Assembly (NCBI RefSeq): GCF_014155765.1
Contig: NZ_SCKT01000003.1
Span: 186,001 to 250,000 of the forward strand
DNA length: 64,000 bases
DNA from: Pantoea dispersa
Lineage (GTDB): Bacteria > Pseudomonadota > Gammaproteobacteria > Enterobacterales > Enterobacteriaceae
Direction: 5' to 3'
The notes under the pieces were generated by a model that had not been told where the DNA came from, did no database searches, and saw nothing but the letters and a program-made list of their open reading frames with translations. This document shows, one piece after another, positions 51,930 to 62,302 of the stretch; position 1 is the first letter of the stretch, and each line of letters starts with the position of its first letter. Position numbers and translations under genes: made by a program.

Positions 51930-52909
51930 GATTTGTCTCCCGGCACGTGCTGGGCGATGCGGTTAGCGGCGGCGGACAGGCTGAAGTCAAACGCCTGGCT
52001 GACATCGACCTGTTTTGGCAACACCTGATAACGATGGAAAAAGTCGGCGGATTTCTGCAGCGTGGCAATCAGGTGCGTGTCAAACACCAGCGGGCGGATG
52101 CGCGCATCGTCAATCCAGCTGCGGGTAATGGCGGGGGGCATATTCAGGGTTTTGCTCAGCACGCCGGCGAATTCCTGCGGATGGTGTTGCGCCCAGATTT
52201 GCGCCTTCGCCAGTCGCGCCAGCAGGTCGGCAATCGCTTCCCGCTTGCCGGCGTCCTGCAACGCTTCATTGCGGGCCAGCGCGTAGGAGTAACCAGACAT
52301 AATGCCTTTACCGCCGCCGTCCGGCACGCGCACCGTGCCGTCGATGGCGGTCGAGGTGGCGATATAGGGCTCCCACGGCGCCCAGGCCGCGACCGCACCG
52401 GACGTCAGCGCCGCGCGGCCATCCACCGGTCCGAGGAAGCGCAGCGTGACATCCTGCGGCGTCAGGCCCGCGCGCTCCAGCAGGCCAAGCAGCAGATAGT
52501 GTCCCCAGCCGCCGCGGTTGACCGCGATCTGCTTACCTTTTAAATCCTGCAGCCGGTGAATGCCGGCGTCGGGGCGGGTCAGCAGGGCGATGCTGTCCGG
52601 GTTATTCTGCCAGGCACCCACGGCTTTCACCGGCGCGCCTGCCGCATAGACAAACAGAAACGGCAAATCGCCGGTAAAGCCAACGTCGAGCGCCCCGGCA
52701 TTGAGCGCTTCCTGCACCGGCGCGCCGGAGTCAAAGGCGGTGAGCTTAAGATCGTAAGGCAGATTGTTCAGTTCGCCCGAGGCTTTCAGGGCGGCAAAAC
52801 GATCGCCTTTCACATCGCCGAGGCGCAGCGTGACTTTATCGGCCGCCAGTAGCGGCTGGAGTGACGCGAAGGCCAGCGCAACACCGGCAAACAGAGCGGC
52901 GAGACGCAT
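51926..52909 (-). CDS. Sulfonate-type ABC substrate-binding protein
   Basis: Periplasmic binding protein of the SsuA/TauA family, 327 aa, with a Sec signal (ending PLLAAD). DVGFTGDLPFLF and the block GKQIAVNRGGWGHYLL are typical. The ligand is likely an organosulfur compound. No permease or ATPase gene is in this operon, so it must borrow a transporter core encoded elsewhere. Confidence 0.85.
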   Translation of the reverse strand: MRLAALFAGVALAFASLQPLLAADKVTLRLGDVKGDRFAALKASGELNNLPYDLKLTAFDSGAPVQEALNAGALDVGFTGDLPFLFVYAAGAPVKAVGAWQNNPDSIALLTRPDAGIHRLQDLKGKQIAVNRGGWGHYLLLGLLERAGLTPQDVTLRFLGPVDGRAALTSGAVAAWAPWEPYIATSTAIDGTVRVPDGGGKGIMSGYSYALARNEALQDAGKREAIADLLARLAKAQIWAQHHPQEFAGVLSKTLNMPPAITRSWIDDARIRPLVFDTHLIATLQKSADFFHRYQVLPKQVDVSQAFDFSLSAAANRIAQHVPGDKS

Positions 52910-53997
52910 CAGGCGCTCCTTTTTTCAGTTGCGCTGAGCGCAGCCACTTTCTCACGCGTCAGCGGCAGCAGCTCACGGCCGTATTCCACCGCGTCATTCA
53001 GAGGGTCAAATCCGCGGATCAGCACGCTATGAATGCCGAGGCGATAGTAATCCAGCAGCGCCTCAGAAACCTGATCCGGCGTGCCGACCAGCGCGGTGGA
53101 GTTGTAGCCGCCCTGCACCAGTTTTGCCACGCCGGTCCACAGCACTTTGTCGTGGCGTTCGCTCTCATGCGCCGCCGCCAGCAGACGCTGCGCACCGACA
53201 CTCTGCGGCTTCGGCAAACCAAAGGTATAGCCGGTCTCCGCCAGCTGCTTCTCTGCGGTGGCGCGGATATGTTCGGCACGCTCCCAGGCTTCTTTTTCGG
53301 TGTTACCCAGAATTGGCCGGAAGGAGATGTTAAACGCAATCTGGCGCCCCTGCGCGGCCGCCGCCGCACGCACATTACGTACCGTCTCGGCCGCGCCTTT
53401 TAACGGTTCGCCCCACAGCGCGAAGACATCGGCATGTCGCGCCGCCACGTCAATCGCCTCCGGTGACGATCCGCCGAAATAGATCGGCAGCTTATGTTGC
53501 AGCGGTTTAATGGCAGAGAAAGCCTGCTCAGCCTGGTAAAACCGGCCCTGATGATCGTAAGGCTGTGGCGACTCGAGGCTCTGTTTCAGCACGCTGAGAA
53601 ATTCGTCGGTGCGCGCATAGCGTTCAGCCTTGCTGAGAAAATCACCGTCGCGGCGCTGTTCGCTGTCGCTGCCGCCGCTGATAATGTGCACGGCCAGGCG
53701 GCCGTCAGTGAGATGGTCGAGCGAAGCCAGCTTACGGGCCGCCAGCGTGGGCGCGACAAACCCCGGACGGTGCGCCAGCAGGAATTTAATCTTCTGGGTA
53801 TGCGCCGCTGCGTGAGCGGTGACCAGAAAGCCATCGGGTTGATCGGACCAGTAGCCGACAAGAATGCGATCGAAGCCGGCCGCTTCATGGGCGCGGGCAA
53901 AGCGGGCAATGTAATCTTTATCGAACAACGTGCCGGACGCGGGAATGATTTCTGAGGCAAGCCGGTGGCCAATCATGCCGAGGAACTGAATGCTCAT
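52909..53997 (-). CDS. LLM-class flavin-dependent monooxygenase, SsuD-like
   Basis: Luciferase-like monooxygenase, 362 aa, of the alkanesulfonate monooxygenase (SsuD/SfnG) group. Family features include ASLDHLTDGRLAVHIISGG and YFGGSSPEAIDVAARHADVF. It would use reduced flavin to cleave the C-S bond of a sulfonate or sulfone, giving sulfite. First gene of the operon; its stop overlaps the binding protein start. Confidence 0.87.
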   Translation of the reverse strand: MSIQFLGMIGHRLASEIIPASGTLFDKDYIARFARAHEAAGFDRILVGYWSDQPDGFLVTAHAAAHTQKIKFLLAHRPGFVAPTLAARKLASLDHLTDGRLAVHIISGGSDSEQRRDGDFLSKAERYARTDEFLSVLKQSLESPQPYDHQGRFYQAEQAFSAIKPLQHKLPIYFGGSSPEAIDVAARHADVFALWGEPLKGAAETVRNVRAAAAAQGRQIAFNISFRPILGNTEKEAWERAEHIRATAEKQLAETGYTFGLPKPQSVGAQRLLAAAHESERHDKVLWTGVAKLVQGGYNSTALVGTPDQVSEALLDYYRLGIHSVLIRGFDPLNDAVEYGRELLPLTREKVAALSATEKRSA

Positions 53998-54149
53998 GCG
54001 ATTCTCCTGAGGTGAGGTCAGAAAGAAAAGCTACGGGCGCAGACGGCAACAACGGAAATTCGATATTGTGCAAAGGGTTTGCGGGAAACGGTGAAGCAGG
54101 GCGTGACGCGGCGGTAGGCTGACTGGCGCGGGATATAACGCTTAGATAT

Positions 54150-54183
54150 ATAAAAGAAGAGAAGGGCGAGCCGCAGCCCGCCC
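54150..54183 (-). terminator. Intrinsic terminator of nupC
   Basis: On the minus strand GGGCG-GGC and GCT-CGCCC form the stem, followed by TTCTCTTCTTTTATAT. It starts 6 bp after the nupC stop. Confidence 0.7.
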
Positions 54184-54189
54184 TGTAGA

Positions 54190-55380
54190 TCAGAAGCCCA
54201 GCACCAGACCGGCGATGGCGGCGGAGAGCACGCTCACCAGCGTCGAGCCGTACAGCAGTTTCAGGCCGAAACGTGATACCACGTTACCCTGCTCTTCATG
54301 CAGACCTTTGATCGCGCCTGCGACAATGCCGATGGAGGAGAAGTTGGCGAAGGAGACCAGGAACACCGACAGAATGCCTTCCGCATGCGGCGACAGCTGA
54401 CCGGCGATTTTCTGCAGATCCATCATTGCAACGAATTCGTTAGAAACCAGCTTGGTCGCCATGATGCTGCCCACCTGCAGCGCTTCGCTGGATGGCACGC
54501 CCATTACCCAGGCAAACGGATAAAACACATAGCCGAGCACGCCCTGGAAGCTGATACCAAAGATGGTATCAAACAGCGCGTTGAGGCCGGAGATCAGCGC
54601 GATAAAGCCAATCAGCATCGCCGCAACGATAATCGCTACCTTAAAACCGGCCAGAATGTATTCACCCAGCATCTCAAAGAAGCTCTGACCTTTATGCAGA
54701 TCCTGCAGCTGCAGGTCTTCTTCGCTGTCCACGCGGTACGGGTTAATCAGCGACAGCACGATAAAGGTACTGAACATGTTGAGCACCAGCGCGGCTACCA
54801 CGTACTTTGGCTGCAGCATCGTCATGTAGGCACCGACAATCGACATCGACACCGTCGACATCGCGGTGGCTGCCATGGTGTACATGCGGCGCTGTGACAT
54901 TTTGCCGAGGATATCCTTATAGGCGATAAAGTTTTCTGACTGTCCCAGAATCAGAGAGCTGACGGCGTTAAAGGATTCCAGTTTGCCCATGCCGTTGATC
55001 TTCGACAGCACGGTACCGATAGCGCGAATCACCCACGGCAGGATGCGGAAATGCTGCAAAATACCGATCAGGGCCGAGATGAAGACGATAGGGCACAAAA
55101 CATTAAGGAAGAAGAAGGCCAGACCTTTCTCGTTCATGTTACCGAACACGAAATTGGTGCCTTCTGCTGCATATTTGAGCAGATGATCAAACAGCCCGGC
55201 GAAACCTTTAACAAAACCAAGGCCTGCTTCGGAGTTAAGGAAGAACCACGCCAGCAGCACTTCAATTACCAGCAGCTGAACGATATAGCGAATCCGGATA
55301 CTCTTACGATCGTGACTGACGAGTAACGCCAGCACGGCTACCACCACCAATGCTAAAAGGAAGTGCAAAATATGGGACAT
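54190..55380 (-). CDS. nupC: NupC nucleoside:proton symporter
   Basis: Inner-membrane concentrative nucleoside transporter, 396 aa, closely matching E. coli NupC ([46 protein letters not shown]). Divergent from mntH as in E. coli. Likely under CRP/CytR control; a palindrome is listed separately. Confidence 0.95.
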   Translation of the reverse strand: MSHILHFLLALVVVAVLALLVSHDRKSIRIRYIVQLLVIEVLLAWFFLNSEAGLGFVKGFAGLFDHLLKYAAEGTNFVFGNMNEKGLAFFFLNVLCPIVFISALIGILQHFRILPWVIRAIGTVLSKINGMGKLESFNAVSSLILGQSENFIAYKDILGKMSQRRMYTMAATAMSTVSMSIVGAYMTMLQPKYVVAALVLNMFSTFIVLSLINPYRVDSEEDLQLQDLHKGQSFFEMLGEYILAGFKVAIIVAAMLIGFIALISGLNALFDTIFGISFQGVLGYVFYPFAWVMGVPSSEALQVGSIMATKLVSNEFVAMMDLQKIAGQLSPHAEGILSVFLVSFANFSSIGIVAGAIKGLHEEQGNVVSRFGLKLLYGSTLVSVLSAAIAGLVLGF

Positions 55381-55426
55381 ATCGGCTCCAAATTTGAGGA
55401 GGGTTGTATTTTGCTGCGTATTCTAT

Positions 55427-55438
55427 GTAACGCGTTAC
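55427..55438 (-). promoter_or_regulatory. Perfect palindrome GTAACGCGTTAC, possible CytR-type operator
   Basis: A 12-bp palindrome with a central CG, in the style of LacI-family operators, about 47 bp before nupC. E. coli nupC is repressed by CytR. Two TGTGA half-sites (55527-55531 and 55508-55512, minus strand) could be part of degenerate CRP sites. Confidence 0.45.
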
Positions 55439-55627
55439 TTAAAAACGAGATCAAAACCACAATATAAGTATTCGGTATCGCTTTATTTCTCAGATTAGTC
55501 TCACCGCTCACAACCTGTTTACAAATCGATCACAAGAAATATCCACAAAGAGATTGTCTATAATTTAACCCGGGAGTAGAGTGAAACCTGTTGCATAATT
55601 TTTAGCAAGCGCTAACTTTACCTTGTG

Positions 55628-55645
55628 GTATAGCAATGGCTATAC
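55628..55645. promoter_or_regulatory. MntR box upstream of mntH
   Basis: GTATAGC-AATG-GCTATAC is a perfect inverted repeat of the MntR type (E. coli mntH has ACATAGC-AAAG-GCTATGT). It lies about 105 bp before mntH, so manganese-dependent repression is likely. The rest of the 370-bp nupC/mntH gap holds no gene. Confidence 0.82.
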
Positions 55646-55750
55646 TTTATAGCACCATCTATCAATGCGATAACTATAACCAAATTTCACTTGCCTTGAA
55701 TGCCCCGTAAGCTGGATGGGTCAGACAAGCGTTAGGACAGGGTCAAAACT

Positions 55751-56992
55751 ATGTCAGAAAGTCGCACCGCCGAGCGCGCCGCTCGCGGAGCCAGAAAGAT
55801 CAAGCTCGCGCTGCTGGGACCGGCCTTCATCGCGGCCATTGGTTATATCGATCCCGGCAACTTTGCCACCAACATCCAGGCGGGGGCCGCGTACGGCTAC
55901 AAACTGCTGTGGGTGGTGGTGTGGGCCAACATCATGGCGATGCTGATCCAGCTGATGTCCGCCAAGCTGGGCATTGCCACCGGTAAAAACCTCGCCGAGC
56001 ATATTCGCGATCGCTTCCCGCGCCCGGCGGTATGGTTCTACTGGGTACAGGCGGAGATCATCGCCATGGCCACCGATCTGGCGGAATTCATCGGGGCTGC
56101 GCTCGGCTTTAAGCTGCTGCTCGGCATCTCGCTGCTGCAGGGCGCGGTGTTAACCGGTATCGCCACGTTCCTGATTCTGATGCTGCAGAACCGTGGACAG
56201 AAGCCGCTGGAGCTGGTGATTGGCGGGCTGCTGCTGTTTGTCGCCGCCGCTTATATCGTTGAGCTGTTCTTCTCGCAGCCGCGCGTCAGCGATCTGGTGG
56301 TGGGCATGGCGCTGCCGAGCCTGCCCACTTCGGACGCGGTATTCCTCGCGGCTGGCGTGCTGGGCGCGACCATTATGCCGCACGTCATTTATCTGCACTC
56401 GGCGCTGACGCAGTACGGTAATAAAGGCAGCAAGGCGGAGCGCTACTCCTCCACCAAGCTCGACGTGGCGATCGCCATGACCATTGCCGGTTTCGTTAAT
56501 CTGGCGATGATGGCCACCGCAGCGGCCGCGTTCCACTTTAGCGGTCACACCAGCATTGTCGATCTCGACCAGGCCTATCTGACGCTGCAACCGCTGCTGG
56601 GTCACGCGGCGGCGATTGTGTTCGGGCTGAGTCTGGTAGCGGCCGGCCTCTCTTCTACCGTGGTGGGCACGCTGGCCGGCCAGGTGGTGATGCAGGGCTT
56701 TATCCGCTTCCACATTCCGCTGTGGTTCCGTCGTACCATTACCATGCTGCCGTCCTTTATTGTTATCTGGGCGGGCTGGGATCCGACGCGCATTCTGGTG
56801 ATGAGCCAGGTGCTGCTGAGCTTCGGTATTGCGCTGGCGCTGATTCCGCTGCTGTCGTTCACCGGGAACCGTGACATCATGGGCGATGAACTGGTGAACT
56901 CACGCCTGATGCAAAATGCCGGTCGTCTGATTGTGGTGCTGGTGGTGGCGCTGAATATCTATCTGCTGGTGGGCGAAGCGCTCGGCTGGTAA
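55751..56992 (+). CDS. mntH: MntH manganese transporter (Nramp family)
   Basis: Proton-coupled Mn2+/Fe2+ importer of the inner membrane, 413 aa and about 11 helices. The metal-site motif DPGNFATN in helix 1 and MPHVIYLHS in helix 6 are intact. Divergent from nupC. Confidence 0.97.
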   Translation: MSESRTAERAARGARKIKLALLGPAFIAAIGYIDPGNFATNIQAGAAYGYKLLWVVVWANIMAMLIQLMSAKLGIATGKNLAEHIRDRFPRPAVWFYWVQAEIIAMATDLAEFIGAALGFKLLLGISLLQGAVLTGIATFLILMLQNRGQKPLELVIGGLLLFVAAAYIVELFFSQPRVSDLVVGMALPSLPTSDAVFLAAGVLGATIMPHVIYLHSALTQYGNKGSKAERYSSTKLDVAIAMTIAGFVNLAMMATAAAAFHFSGHTSIVDLDQAYLTLQPLLGHAAAIVFGLSLVAAGLSSTVVGTLAGQVVMQGFIRFHIPLWFRRTITMLPSFIVIWAGWDPTRILVMSQVLLSFGIALALIPLLSFTGNRDIMGDELVNSRLMQNAGRLIVVLVVALNIYLLVGEALGW

Positions 56993-57010
56993 GCAAATGA
57001 CTGAATAGAA

Positions 57011-57044
57011 AAATCCCGGCTGCGTCTGCGCCGGGATTTTTTTT
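57011..57044. terminator. Bidirectional terminator between mntH and ypeC
   Basis: AAATCCCGGC and GCCGGGATTT form a strong stem followed by TTTTTTT on the plus strand. It ends within the stop codon region of the convergent ypeC. Confidence 0.92.
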
Positions 57045-57396
57045 AATGGTGATGATGGTCGTGGCGGTCATGCCGATCGTGCCGGTGATCGTGACGCCAG
57101 TGTTCGCGACGTTCGCGCTCGTGCCAGCGGCGCTCACGTTCACGCTCCCAGGCTCGATGGCGTTTCCACTCTTCGTGACGCCACCAGCGATGATCGTTGT
57201 ACTGATAGCGATCGTGCCACCAGCGCGGTTCACGCCAGCGACCGCCGTCCCAGTAGTAGCCGCGACGATCGCGATCGCCGAGATGCAGCGTGACGCCAGG
57301 GGCCAGATTGATGGTAGCGCTACTGGCTTCAGCTGTGTGCAGCGCCAGAGGGGATAACGTTGCCAGCAAAGCGGCAAACAAAATTGCACGTTTCAT
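57043..57396 (-). CDS. ypeC: YpeC DUF2502 protein
   Basis: Secreted or periplasmic protein of unknown function, 117 aa, with a signal peptide (ending TAEA). LGDRDRRGYYWDGGRWREPRWW is the DUF2502 core. The C-terminal third is an extreme arginine/histidine repeat ending in five histidines, which may bind metal; it follows mntH as in E. coli. Confidence 0.88.
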   Translation of the reverse strand: MKRAILFAALLATLSPLALHTAEASSATINLAPGVTLHLGDRDRRGYYWDGGRWREPRWWHDRYQYNDHRWWRHEEWKRHRAWERERERRWHERERREHWRHDHRHDRHDRHDHHHH

Positions 57397-57553
57397 ACTT
57401 TCTCCTCATCGATAGCATCGAGGCTACCGTGGCGCTAGTGTGCCATATCGGACCAGACACGCCTTGAGATTTAGTCTGAAAAAGTGCCAGCGAAAGGTTG
57501 CGCAGCGTTTTCTGCTAAGGACAGCGCCCGGAAAAGTCCGGGCGGGTAAACGG

Positions 57554-58543
57554 TTACACCAAAATTTGCTCAATGGCGGCGATCTCGTCCGCCGTTAATT
57601 CAGGCTGGCTCAGCATGTCGACGGCATCATCGATCTGCGCGGTTTTACTGGCGCCAATCAGCACCGACGTGACGCGCGTGTCGCGCAGCACCCAGCGCAG
57701 CGCCATTTGCGCCAGCTTTTGACCGCGCTGCTGCGCCAGCGCCTGCAGCTGCTGCACTTTCGCCATCTTCTCTGGCGTCAGCTGGTTTTCGTTAAGGAAT
57801 TTGCTGCCGCTGGCGATGCGCGAATCCTGCGGAATGCCCTGCAGATAGCGGTCGGTCAGCACGCCCCCTGCCAGTGGTGAAAAAGCAATACAGCCGACGC
57901 CATTGTCACCCAGCACGTCCAGCAGACCCAGTTCCGGCGTGCGTTCGAACATCGAATAGCGCGGCTGGTGGATCAGGCAGGGGGTGCCGAGATCGCGCAG
58001 CATGGCGATAGCGGCGGCGGCTTTATCCGCCGGATAGTTGGAGATCGCCGCGTACAGCGCTTTACCCTGACGCACCACCTGATCGAGCGCGCGCATGGTC
58101 TCTTCCAGCGGCGTTTCCGGATCCGGACGATGGTGGTAAAAGATATCCACGTACTCCAGCCCCATGCGCTTCAGGCTTTGATCGAGGCTGGAAATCAGGT
58201 ACTTGCGTGAGCCCCAGTCGCCGTACGGACCGTCCCACATGGTGTAACCCGCTTTGGTCGAGATCACCAGCTCGTCGCGCAGGCCGTGAAAATCTTCGCG
58301 CAGAATGCGGCCAAAGTTGCTCTCCGCAGAACCGGGCGGCGGCCCGTAGTTATTGGCCAGATCAAAATGGGTAATACCGCGATCAAACGCGTGACGCAGC
58401 AGCGCGCGGCTGTTGTCGACGCGCGTGCTGTCGCCAAAGTTGTGCCATAGACCCAGCGAAATCGCCGGCAGCTTCAGGCCGCTGCGGCCGCTGCGGCGAT
58501 ACTGCATCTGGTGATAACGTTCGGCGTGGGGGAAAGTACTCAT
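57554..58543 (-). CDS. Aldo/keto reductase, YghZ/Gpr-like
   Basis: NADPH-dependent aldo/keto reductase, 329 aa. Catalytic tetrad regions are seen (THFDLANNYG, ISTKAGY, DIFYHHRPD). It resembles E. coli YghZ (L-glyceraldehyde 3-phosphate reductase), but the position is different. The start at 58543 matches the family; the longer frame to 58735 adds an unlikely N terminus. Confidence 0.83.
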   Translation of the reverse strand: MSTFPHAERYHQMQYRRSGRSGLKLPAISLGLWHNFGDSTRVDNSRALLRHAFDRGITHFDLANNYGPPPGSAESNFGRILREDFHGLRDELVISTKAGYTMWDGPYGDWGSRKYLISSLDQSLKRMGLEYVDIFYHHRPDPETPLEETMRALDQVVRQGKALYAAISNYPADKAAAAIAMLRDLGTPCLIHQPRYSMFERTPELGLLDVLGDNGVGCIAFSPLAGGVLTDRYLQGIPQDSRIASGSKFLNENQLTPEKMAKVQQLQALAQQRGQKLAQMALRWVLRDTRVTSVLIGASKTAQIDDAVDMLSQPELTADEIAAIEQILV

Positions 58544-58756
58544 GCAGCGTTCCTGTCTCAGGTGGGAGAAAGTGGCATCAGCATAGCAGTGTATGCGTTT
58601 ACACTGCGCCGTAACGCGGCAAAGATCGCAACTTACAGAATTTTCTGTCGTCGTAACGAATGCTTGCCATGCATGACAGCGCGATGATGGTAAAAATCTC
58701 GCCAGTTCAGCCACATCGCTAATACTCCTGATCATTCCCCCTCACAGGAGCGGTCG

Positions 58757-60418
58757 ATGAACACTCTTAACGTTGGCGACTATTTACTGCATCGTTTGCA
58801 CCAGGCGGGTATCCGCCATCTGTTCGGCGTACCCGGCGACTACAACCTGCAATTTCTCGACAGCGTCATTGACCATCCCGGTATTACCTGGGTCGGCTGC
58901 GCTAATGAACTCAATGCCGCCTATGCGGCCGATGGTTACGGTCGCTGCAACGGCGCGGCCGCGCTGCTGACCACCTTTGGCGTCGGTGAACTTAGTGCGA
59001 TTAACGGCATCGCCGGCAGCTACGCCGAATATGTGCCGGTGATTCACATCGTCGGCGCTCCCGCCAGCCACGCCCAGCAGCAGGGCGACTGCGTGCATCA
59101 TTCGCTCGGCGACGGCGATTTTGGCCATTTTCTGCGCATGGCCCAGGAAGTCAGTGCCGCCAGCGCGGTGCTGAGCGCCGACAACGCCGTGGCTGAAATT
59201 GATCGGGTCATCGCTGGCGCGCTACAGCAGCACCGTCCGGGCTATCTGCTGCTGGCGGTGGATGTCGCCGCCGCCACGGTAACGCTGCCGTCAGCCAGCG
59301 CCAGCCCGGTACCGGCTGAAAACCTCGACGTGGCGCAGGCGTTTGCCGCAGCGGCGGAGCGCCTGCTGGCACCGGCGCAGCGCGTGGCGCTGCTGGCCGA
59401 TTTTCTCGCTGCCCGCTGGCAGCTGCAGGCACCGCTGGCTGAGCTGCGTGCGCTGCGCGCCATTCCGGCTGCCACGCTACTGATGGGCAAGGGCGTGCTG
59501 GATGAGCAGCAACCGGGCTTCGTCGGCACCTACGCCGCCAGCGGCAGCCGCGAAACCGTGCGCGCGGCAATTGAAGACACCGATGTCACCCTGTGCGTCG
59601 GCGTGCGTTTTACCGACACCCTGACCGCCGGGTTTACCCAGCAGCTGTCGGCGCAGCGGGTGATTGATCTGCAGCCGTTTCATGCCAGCGTCGCCGGAGA
59701 AACCTTCGCACCGCTGAGCATGGCGCAGGCGCTGGCCGCGCTGCTGCCGGTTTATCAGCGCCACTGCGCGCACTGGGCTACGGGCGTGGCTGACATGCCG
59801 GACGATGCACCGCCCGCTGCTGCCGCCGTAATCAGTCAGCAGGCTTTCTGGCAGGCGATGCAGCGTTTCCTGCAGCCCGGTGATATTATCCTTGCCGATC
59901 AGGGCACGGCGGCGTTTGGCGCTGCCGCGCTGCGTTTACCGCATGATGCGCAGCTGCTGGTACAACCTTTATGGGGTTCCATTGGCTATACTTTACCCGC
60001 CACCTTTGGTGCCCAGACGGCGCAGCCTGACCGCCGCGTCATTCTGATCATCGGCGATGGATCGGCGCAGCTGACCATTCAGGAACTGGGATCGATCCAG
60101 CGCGACGGCTTAAGCCCGATCATTTTTCTGCTGAATAATGAGGGATACACTGTCGAACGCGCGATCCATGGAGCGGAACAGCGCTACAACGACATCGCGC
60201 AGTGGAACTGGACCGCGCTGCCGCAGGCGATGAGCCTGAATTGTGCGGCTCAGAGCTGGCGCATCAGTGAAACGGCGCAGCTCGACGCCGTGATGGCGCT
60301 GCTCAGCCAGGCGCGTTGCCTGTCACTGATTGAAGTGGTGATGGAGAAACAGGATTTGCCGCCGCTGCTGCGCACCGTCACGGCGGCGCTGCACCAGCGC
60401 AATAGCCACAAAGTTTAG
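58757..60418 (+). CDS. ipdC: Indole-3-pyruvate decarboxylase
   Basis: Thiamine-diphosphate enzyme that converts indole-3-pyruvate to indole-3-acetaldehyde, the key step of auxin production in plant-associated Enterobacterales. The 553-aa protein has the catalytic Glu51 (CANELNAAYAADGYGR), the HH motif (CVHHSLGDG) and the TPP motif (GDGSAQLTIQE to LNNEGYT). Pyruvate decarboxylase activity on related substrates is also possible. It lies just upstream of glk, as in Enterobacter. Confidence 0.92.
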   Translation: MNTLNVGDYLLHRLHQAGIRHLFGVPGDYNLQFLDSVIDHPGITWVGCANELNAAYAADGYGRCNGAAALLTTFGVGELSAINGIAGSYAEYVPVIHIVGAPASHAQQQGDCVHHSLGDGDFGHFLRMAQEVSAASAVLSADNAVAEIDRVIAGALQQHRPGYLLLAVDVAAATVTLPSASASPVPAENLDVAQAFAAAAERLLAPAQRVALLADFLAARWQLQAPLAELRALRAIPAATLLMGKGVLDEQQPGFVGTYAASGSRETVRAAIEDTDVTLCVGVRFTDTLTAGFTQQLSAQRVIDLQPFHASVAGETFAPLSMAQALAALLPVYQRHCAHWATGVADMPDDAPPAAAAVISQQAFWQAMQRFLQPGDIILADQGTAAFGAAALRLPHDAQLLVQPLWGSIGYTLPATFGAQTAQPDRRVILIIGDGSAQLTIQELGSIQRDGLSPIIFLLNNEGYTVERAIHGAEQRYNDIAQWNWTALPQAMSLNCAAQSWRISETAQLDAVMALLSQARCLSLIEVVMEKQDLPPLLRTVTAALHQRNSHKV

Positions 60419-60479
60419 GACAGTTGCCTCTGTACAGTTGGGCTGGCGACAGTCAGGCTGTGCGTCGCACTGAATGACC

Positions 60480-60516
60480 AACGCTCATCGTGCAAGGTGA
60501 GCGTTGTTGTTTTATT
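60480..60516 (+). terminator. Intrinsic terminator of ipdC
   Basis: AACGCTCA and TGAGCGTT pair around a 10-base loop, followed by GTTGTTTTATT. It separates ipdC from glk. Confidence 0.8.
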
Positions 60517-60572
60517 GGCAGGCTTTTATAGTGTCCTGCACTTGTTTATGACCCAAGCGGAGCAGCAGAAGA

Positions 60573-61538
60573 ATGACAAAATACGCCCTGGTCGGCGATG
60601 TGGGCGGCACTAACGCTCGTCTCGCCTTGTGTGAGGTGGAGACCGGCGCCATCTCCCAGGCCAAAACATTCTCAACATCAGACTACGACAACCTTGAAGC
60701 AGTTATCCGTCACTATCTGGATGAGCAAAAACAGGACATTACCGACGGCTGCATCGCCATCGCCTGTCCGATCACCGGCGACTGGGTGGAGATGACCAAC
60801 CATGACTGGGCCTTCTCAACGCGTCAGATGAAGGAAAGTCTGGGCTTTACTACGCTGGAAATCATTAACGATTTCACCGCGGTTTCCATGGCGATTCCGA
60901 TGCTGACGGCGCAGGACGTCCTGCAGTTCGGCGGCAAATCGCCGGTGCAGGATAAGCCAATTGCCATCTACGGTGCCGGCACCGGGCTCGGCGTCAGCCA
61001 TCTGGTGCACGTCGATAAGCGCTGGGTCAGCCTGCCGGGCGAGGGCGGTCACGTTGACTTCGCGCCAAACAGTGAAGAAGAGGATGCAATTCTCGAAGTG
61101 CTGCGCGCCGAACTGGGTCACGTTTCTGCCGAGCGCGTGCTGTCGGGTTCCGGGCTGGTTAACCTGTATCGCGCGATTGTGAAATCCGATCAGCGCGAGC
61201 CGGAAAACCTCAAGCCAAAAGATGTCACCGAGCGGGCACTGCAGGACAGCTGCATTGACTGCCGCCGCGCGCTGACGCTGTTCTGCGTCATCATGGGACG
61301 GTTTGGCGGCAACCTCGCGCTGAACCTCGGCACCTTTGGCGGCGTCTACATTGCCGGTGGCATCGTGCCGCGCTTCCTCGAGTTCTTTAAAGCGTCCGGC
61401 TTCCGCGCGGCGTTTGAAGACAAAGGCCGCTTCCGCGATTACCTCGTTGATATCCCGGTCTACATGATTACTCACGACCAGCCGGGCCTGCTTGGCGCCG
61501 GTGCCCATCTGCGCCAGGCGCTGGGGCGCGTGCTGTAA
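60573..61538 (+). CDS. glk: Glucokinase
   Basis: ATP-dependent glucose kinase of the cytoplasm, 321 aa. The phosphate loop is [12 protein letters not shown], and glucose-site residues ([30 protein letters not shown]) are conserved with E. coli Glk. Confidence 0.97.
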   Translation: MTKYALVGDVGGTNARLALCEVETGAISQAKTFSTSDYDNLEAVIRHYLDEQKQDITDGCIAIACPITGDWVEMTNHDWAFSTRQMKESLGFTTLEIINDFTAVSMAIPMLTAQDVLQFGGKSPVQDKPIAIYGAGTGLGVSHLVHVDKRWVSLPGEGGHVDFAPNSEEEDAILEVLRAELGHVSAERVLSGSGLVNLYRAIVKSDQREPENLKPKDVTERALQDSCIDCRRALTLFCVIMGRFGGNLALNLGTFGGVYIAGGIVPRFLEFFKASGFRAAFEDKGRFRDYLVDIPVYMITHDQPGLLGAGAHLRQALGRVL

Positions 61539-61544
61539 TCTGAC

Positions 61545-61571
61545 GGGCGAACGGCTTTCCGTGCCGTTCGC
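61545..61571. terminator. Hairpin between glk and ypdB
   Basis: GGCGAACGGC and GCCGTTCGCC form a perfect 10-bp stem around 7 bases between the convergent genes. The following T-run is weak (TTCAAAG), so it is a moderate terminator at best. Confidence 0.55.
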
Positions 61572-61573
61572 CT

Positions 61574-62302
61574 TCAAAGATGCATCAGCTGGCGAAACGC
61601 CTTCACCTTGCTGCGGCTCACCGGCACCTGCGCATCCATATCGCGCAGCTTCACCAGATAGGTGTTGTTAAACCACGGTTCGATCTCGCCAATCTTGCTC
61701 AGATTAACGCAGTAGGAACGGTGGCAGCGAAAGAACATCGACTCAGGCAAACGGCTGCAAAACTCGCTGATCGCCATCGACATCACATAGGCTTCGCGCC
61801 GCGTGTAGACAAACGTCAGCTTCTCATGTGCTTCAACGTAATAGATATCGTTGATATCGGTCACGATAATGCGCTCATCTTTGACTAAATTCACCGTTTG
61901 CGGCGCGCTGGCTGCCGGATTGTGCTGCTGCGCCTGCTGCTGTTGTGCGCTGGCCTCCAGTTTGTTCAGCATGGTGATGATGCGCGACTCGTGATACGGC
62001 TTGAGGATGTAGTCAAACGCCTGCAGTTCGAAGGCCTCGACCGCGTGCTCTTTCCACGCGGTGATAAACACAATCAGCGGCTTATGGATAAACTGGTTGA
62101 TGTTCTGCGCCAGCAACATGCCGTCAAGCGACGGGATGTTGATATCGAGAAAAATCACGTCCACCCGATGAGTCTGCAGATACTTCAGCACTTCCAGCCC
62201 ATCATCAAAGCAGGCTTCGATGCTGATCTGGCTATGCTGCTGGATCATCCAGCTTAGCTCCTGCTGCGCCAGGAATTCGTCTTCGACAATAATGGCTTTC
62301 AC
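61574..62302 (-). CDS. ypdB: YpdB LytTR-family response regulator
   Basis: Regulator of the pyruvate-sensing YpdAB system, 242 aa. The receiver has phosphoacceptor Asp53 ([11 protein letters not shown]) and lysine in YILKPYHES; the LytTR DNA-binding domain spans about residues 140-242 ([15 protein letters not shown]). Overlaps ypdA by 4 bp. Confidence 0.95.
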   Translation of the reverse strand: MKAIIVEDEFLAQQELSWMIQQHSQISIEACFDDGLEVLKYLQTHRVDVIFLDINIPSLDGMLLAQNINQFIHKPLIVFITAWKEHAVEAFELQAFDYILKPYHESRIITMLNKLEASAQQQQAQQHNPAASAPQTVNLVKDERIIVTDINDIYYVEAHEKLTFVYTRREAYVMSMAISEFCSRLPESMFFRCHRSYCVNLSKIGEIEPWFNNTYLVKLRDMDAQVPVSRSKVKAFRQLMHL

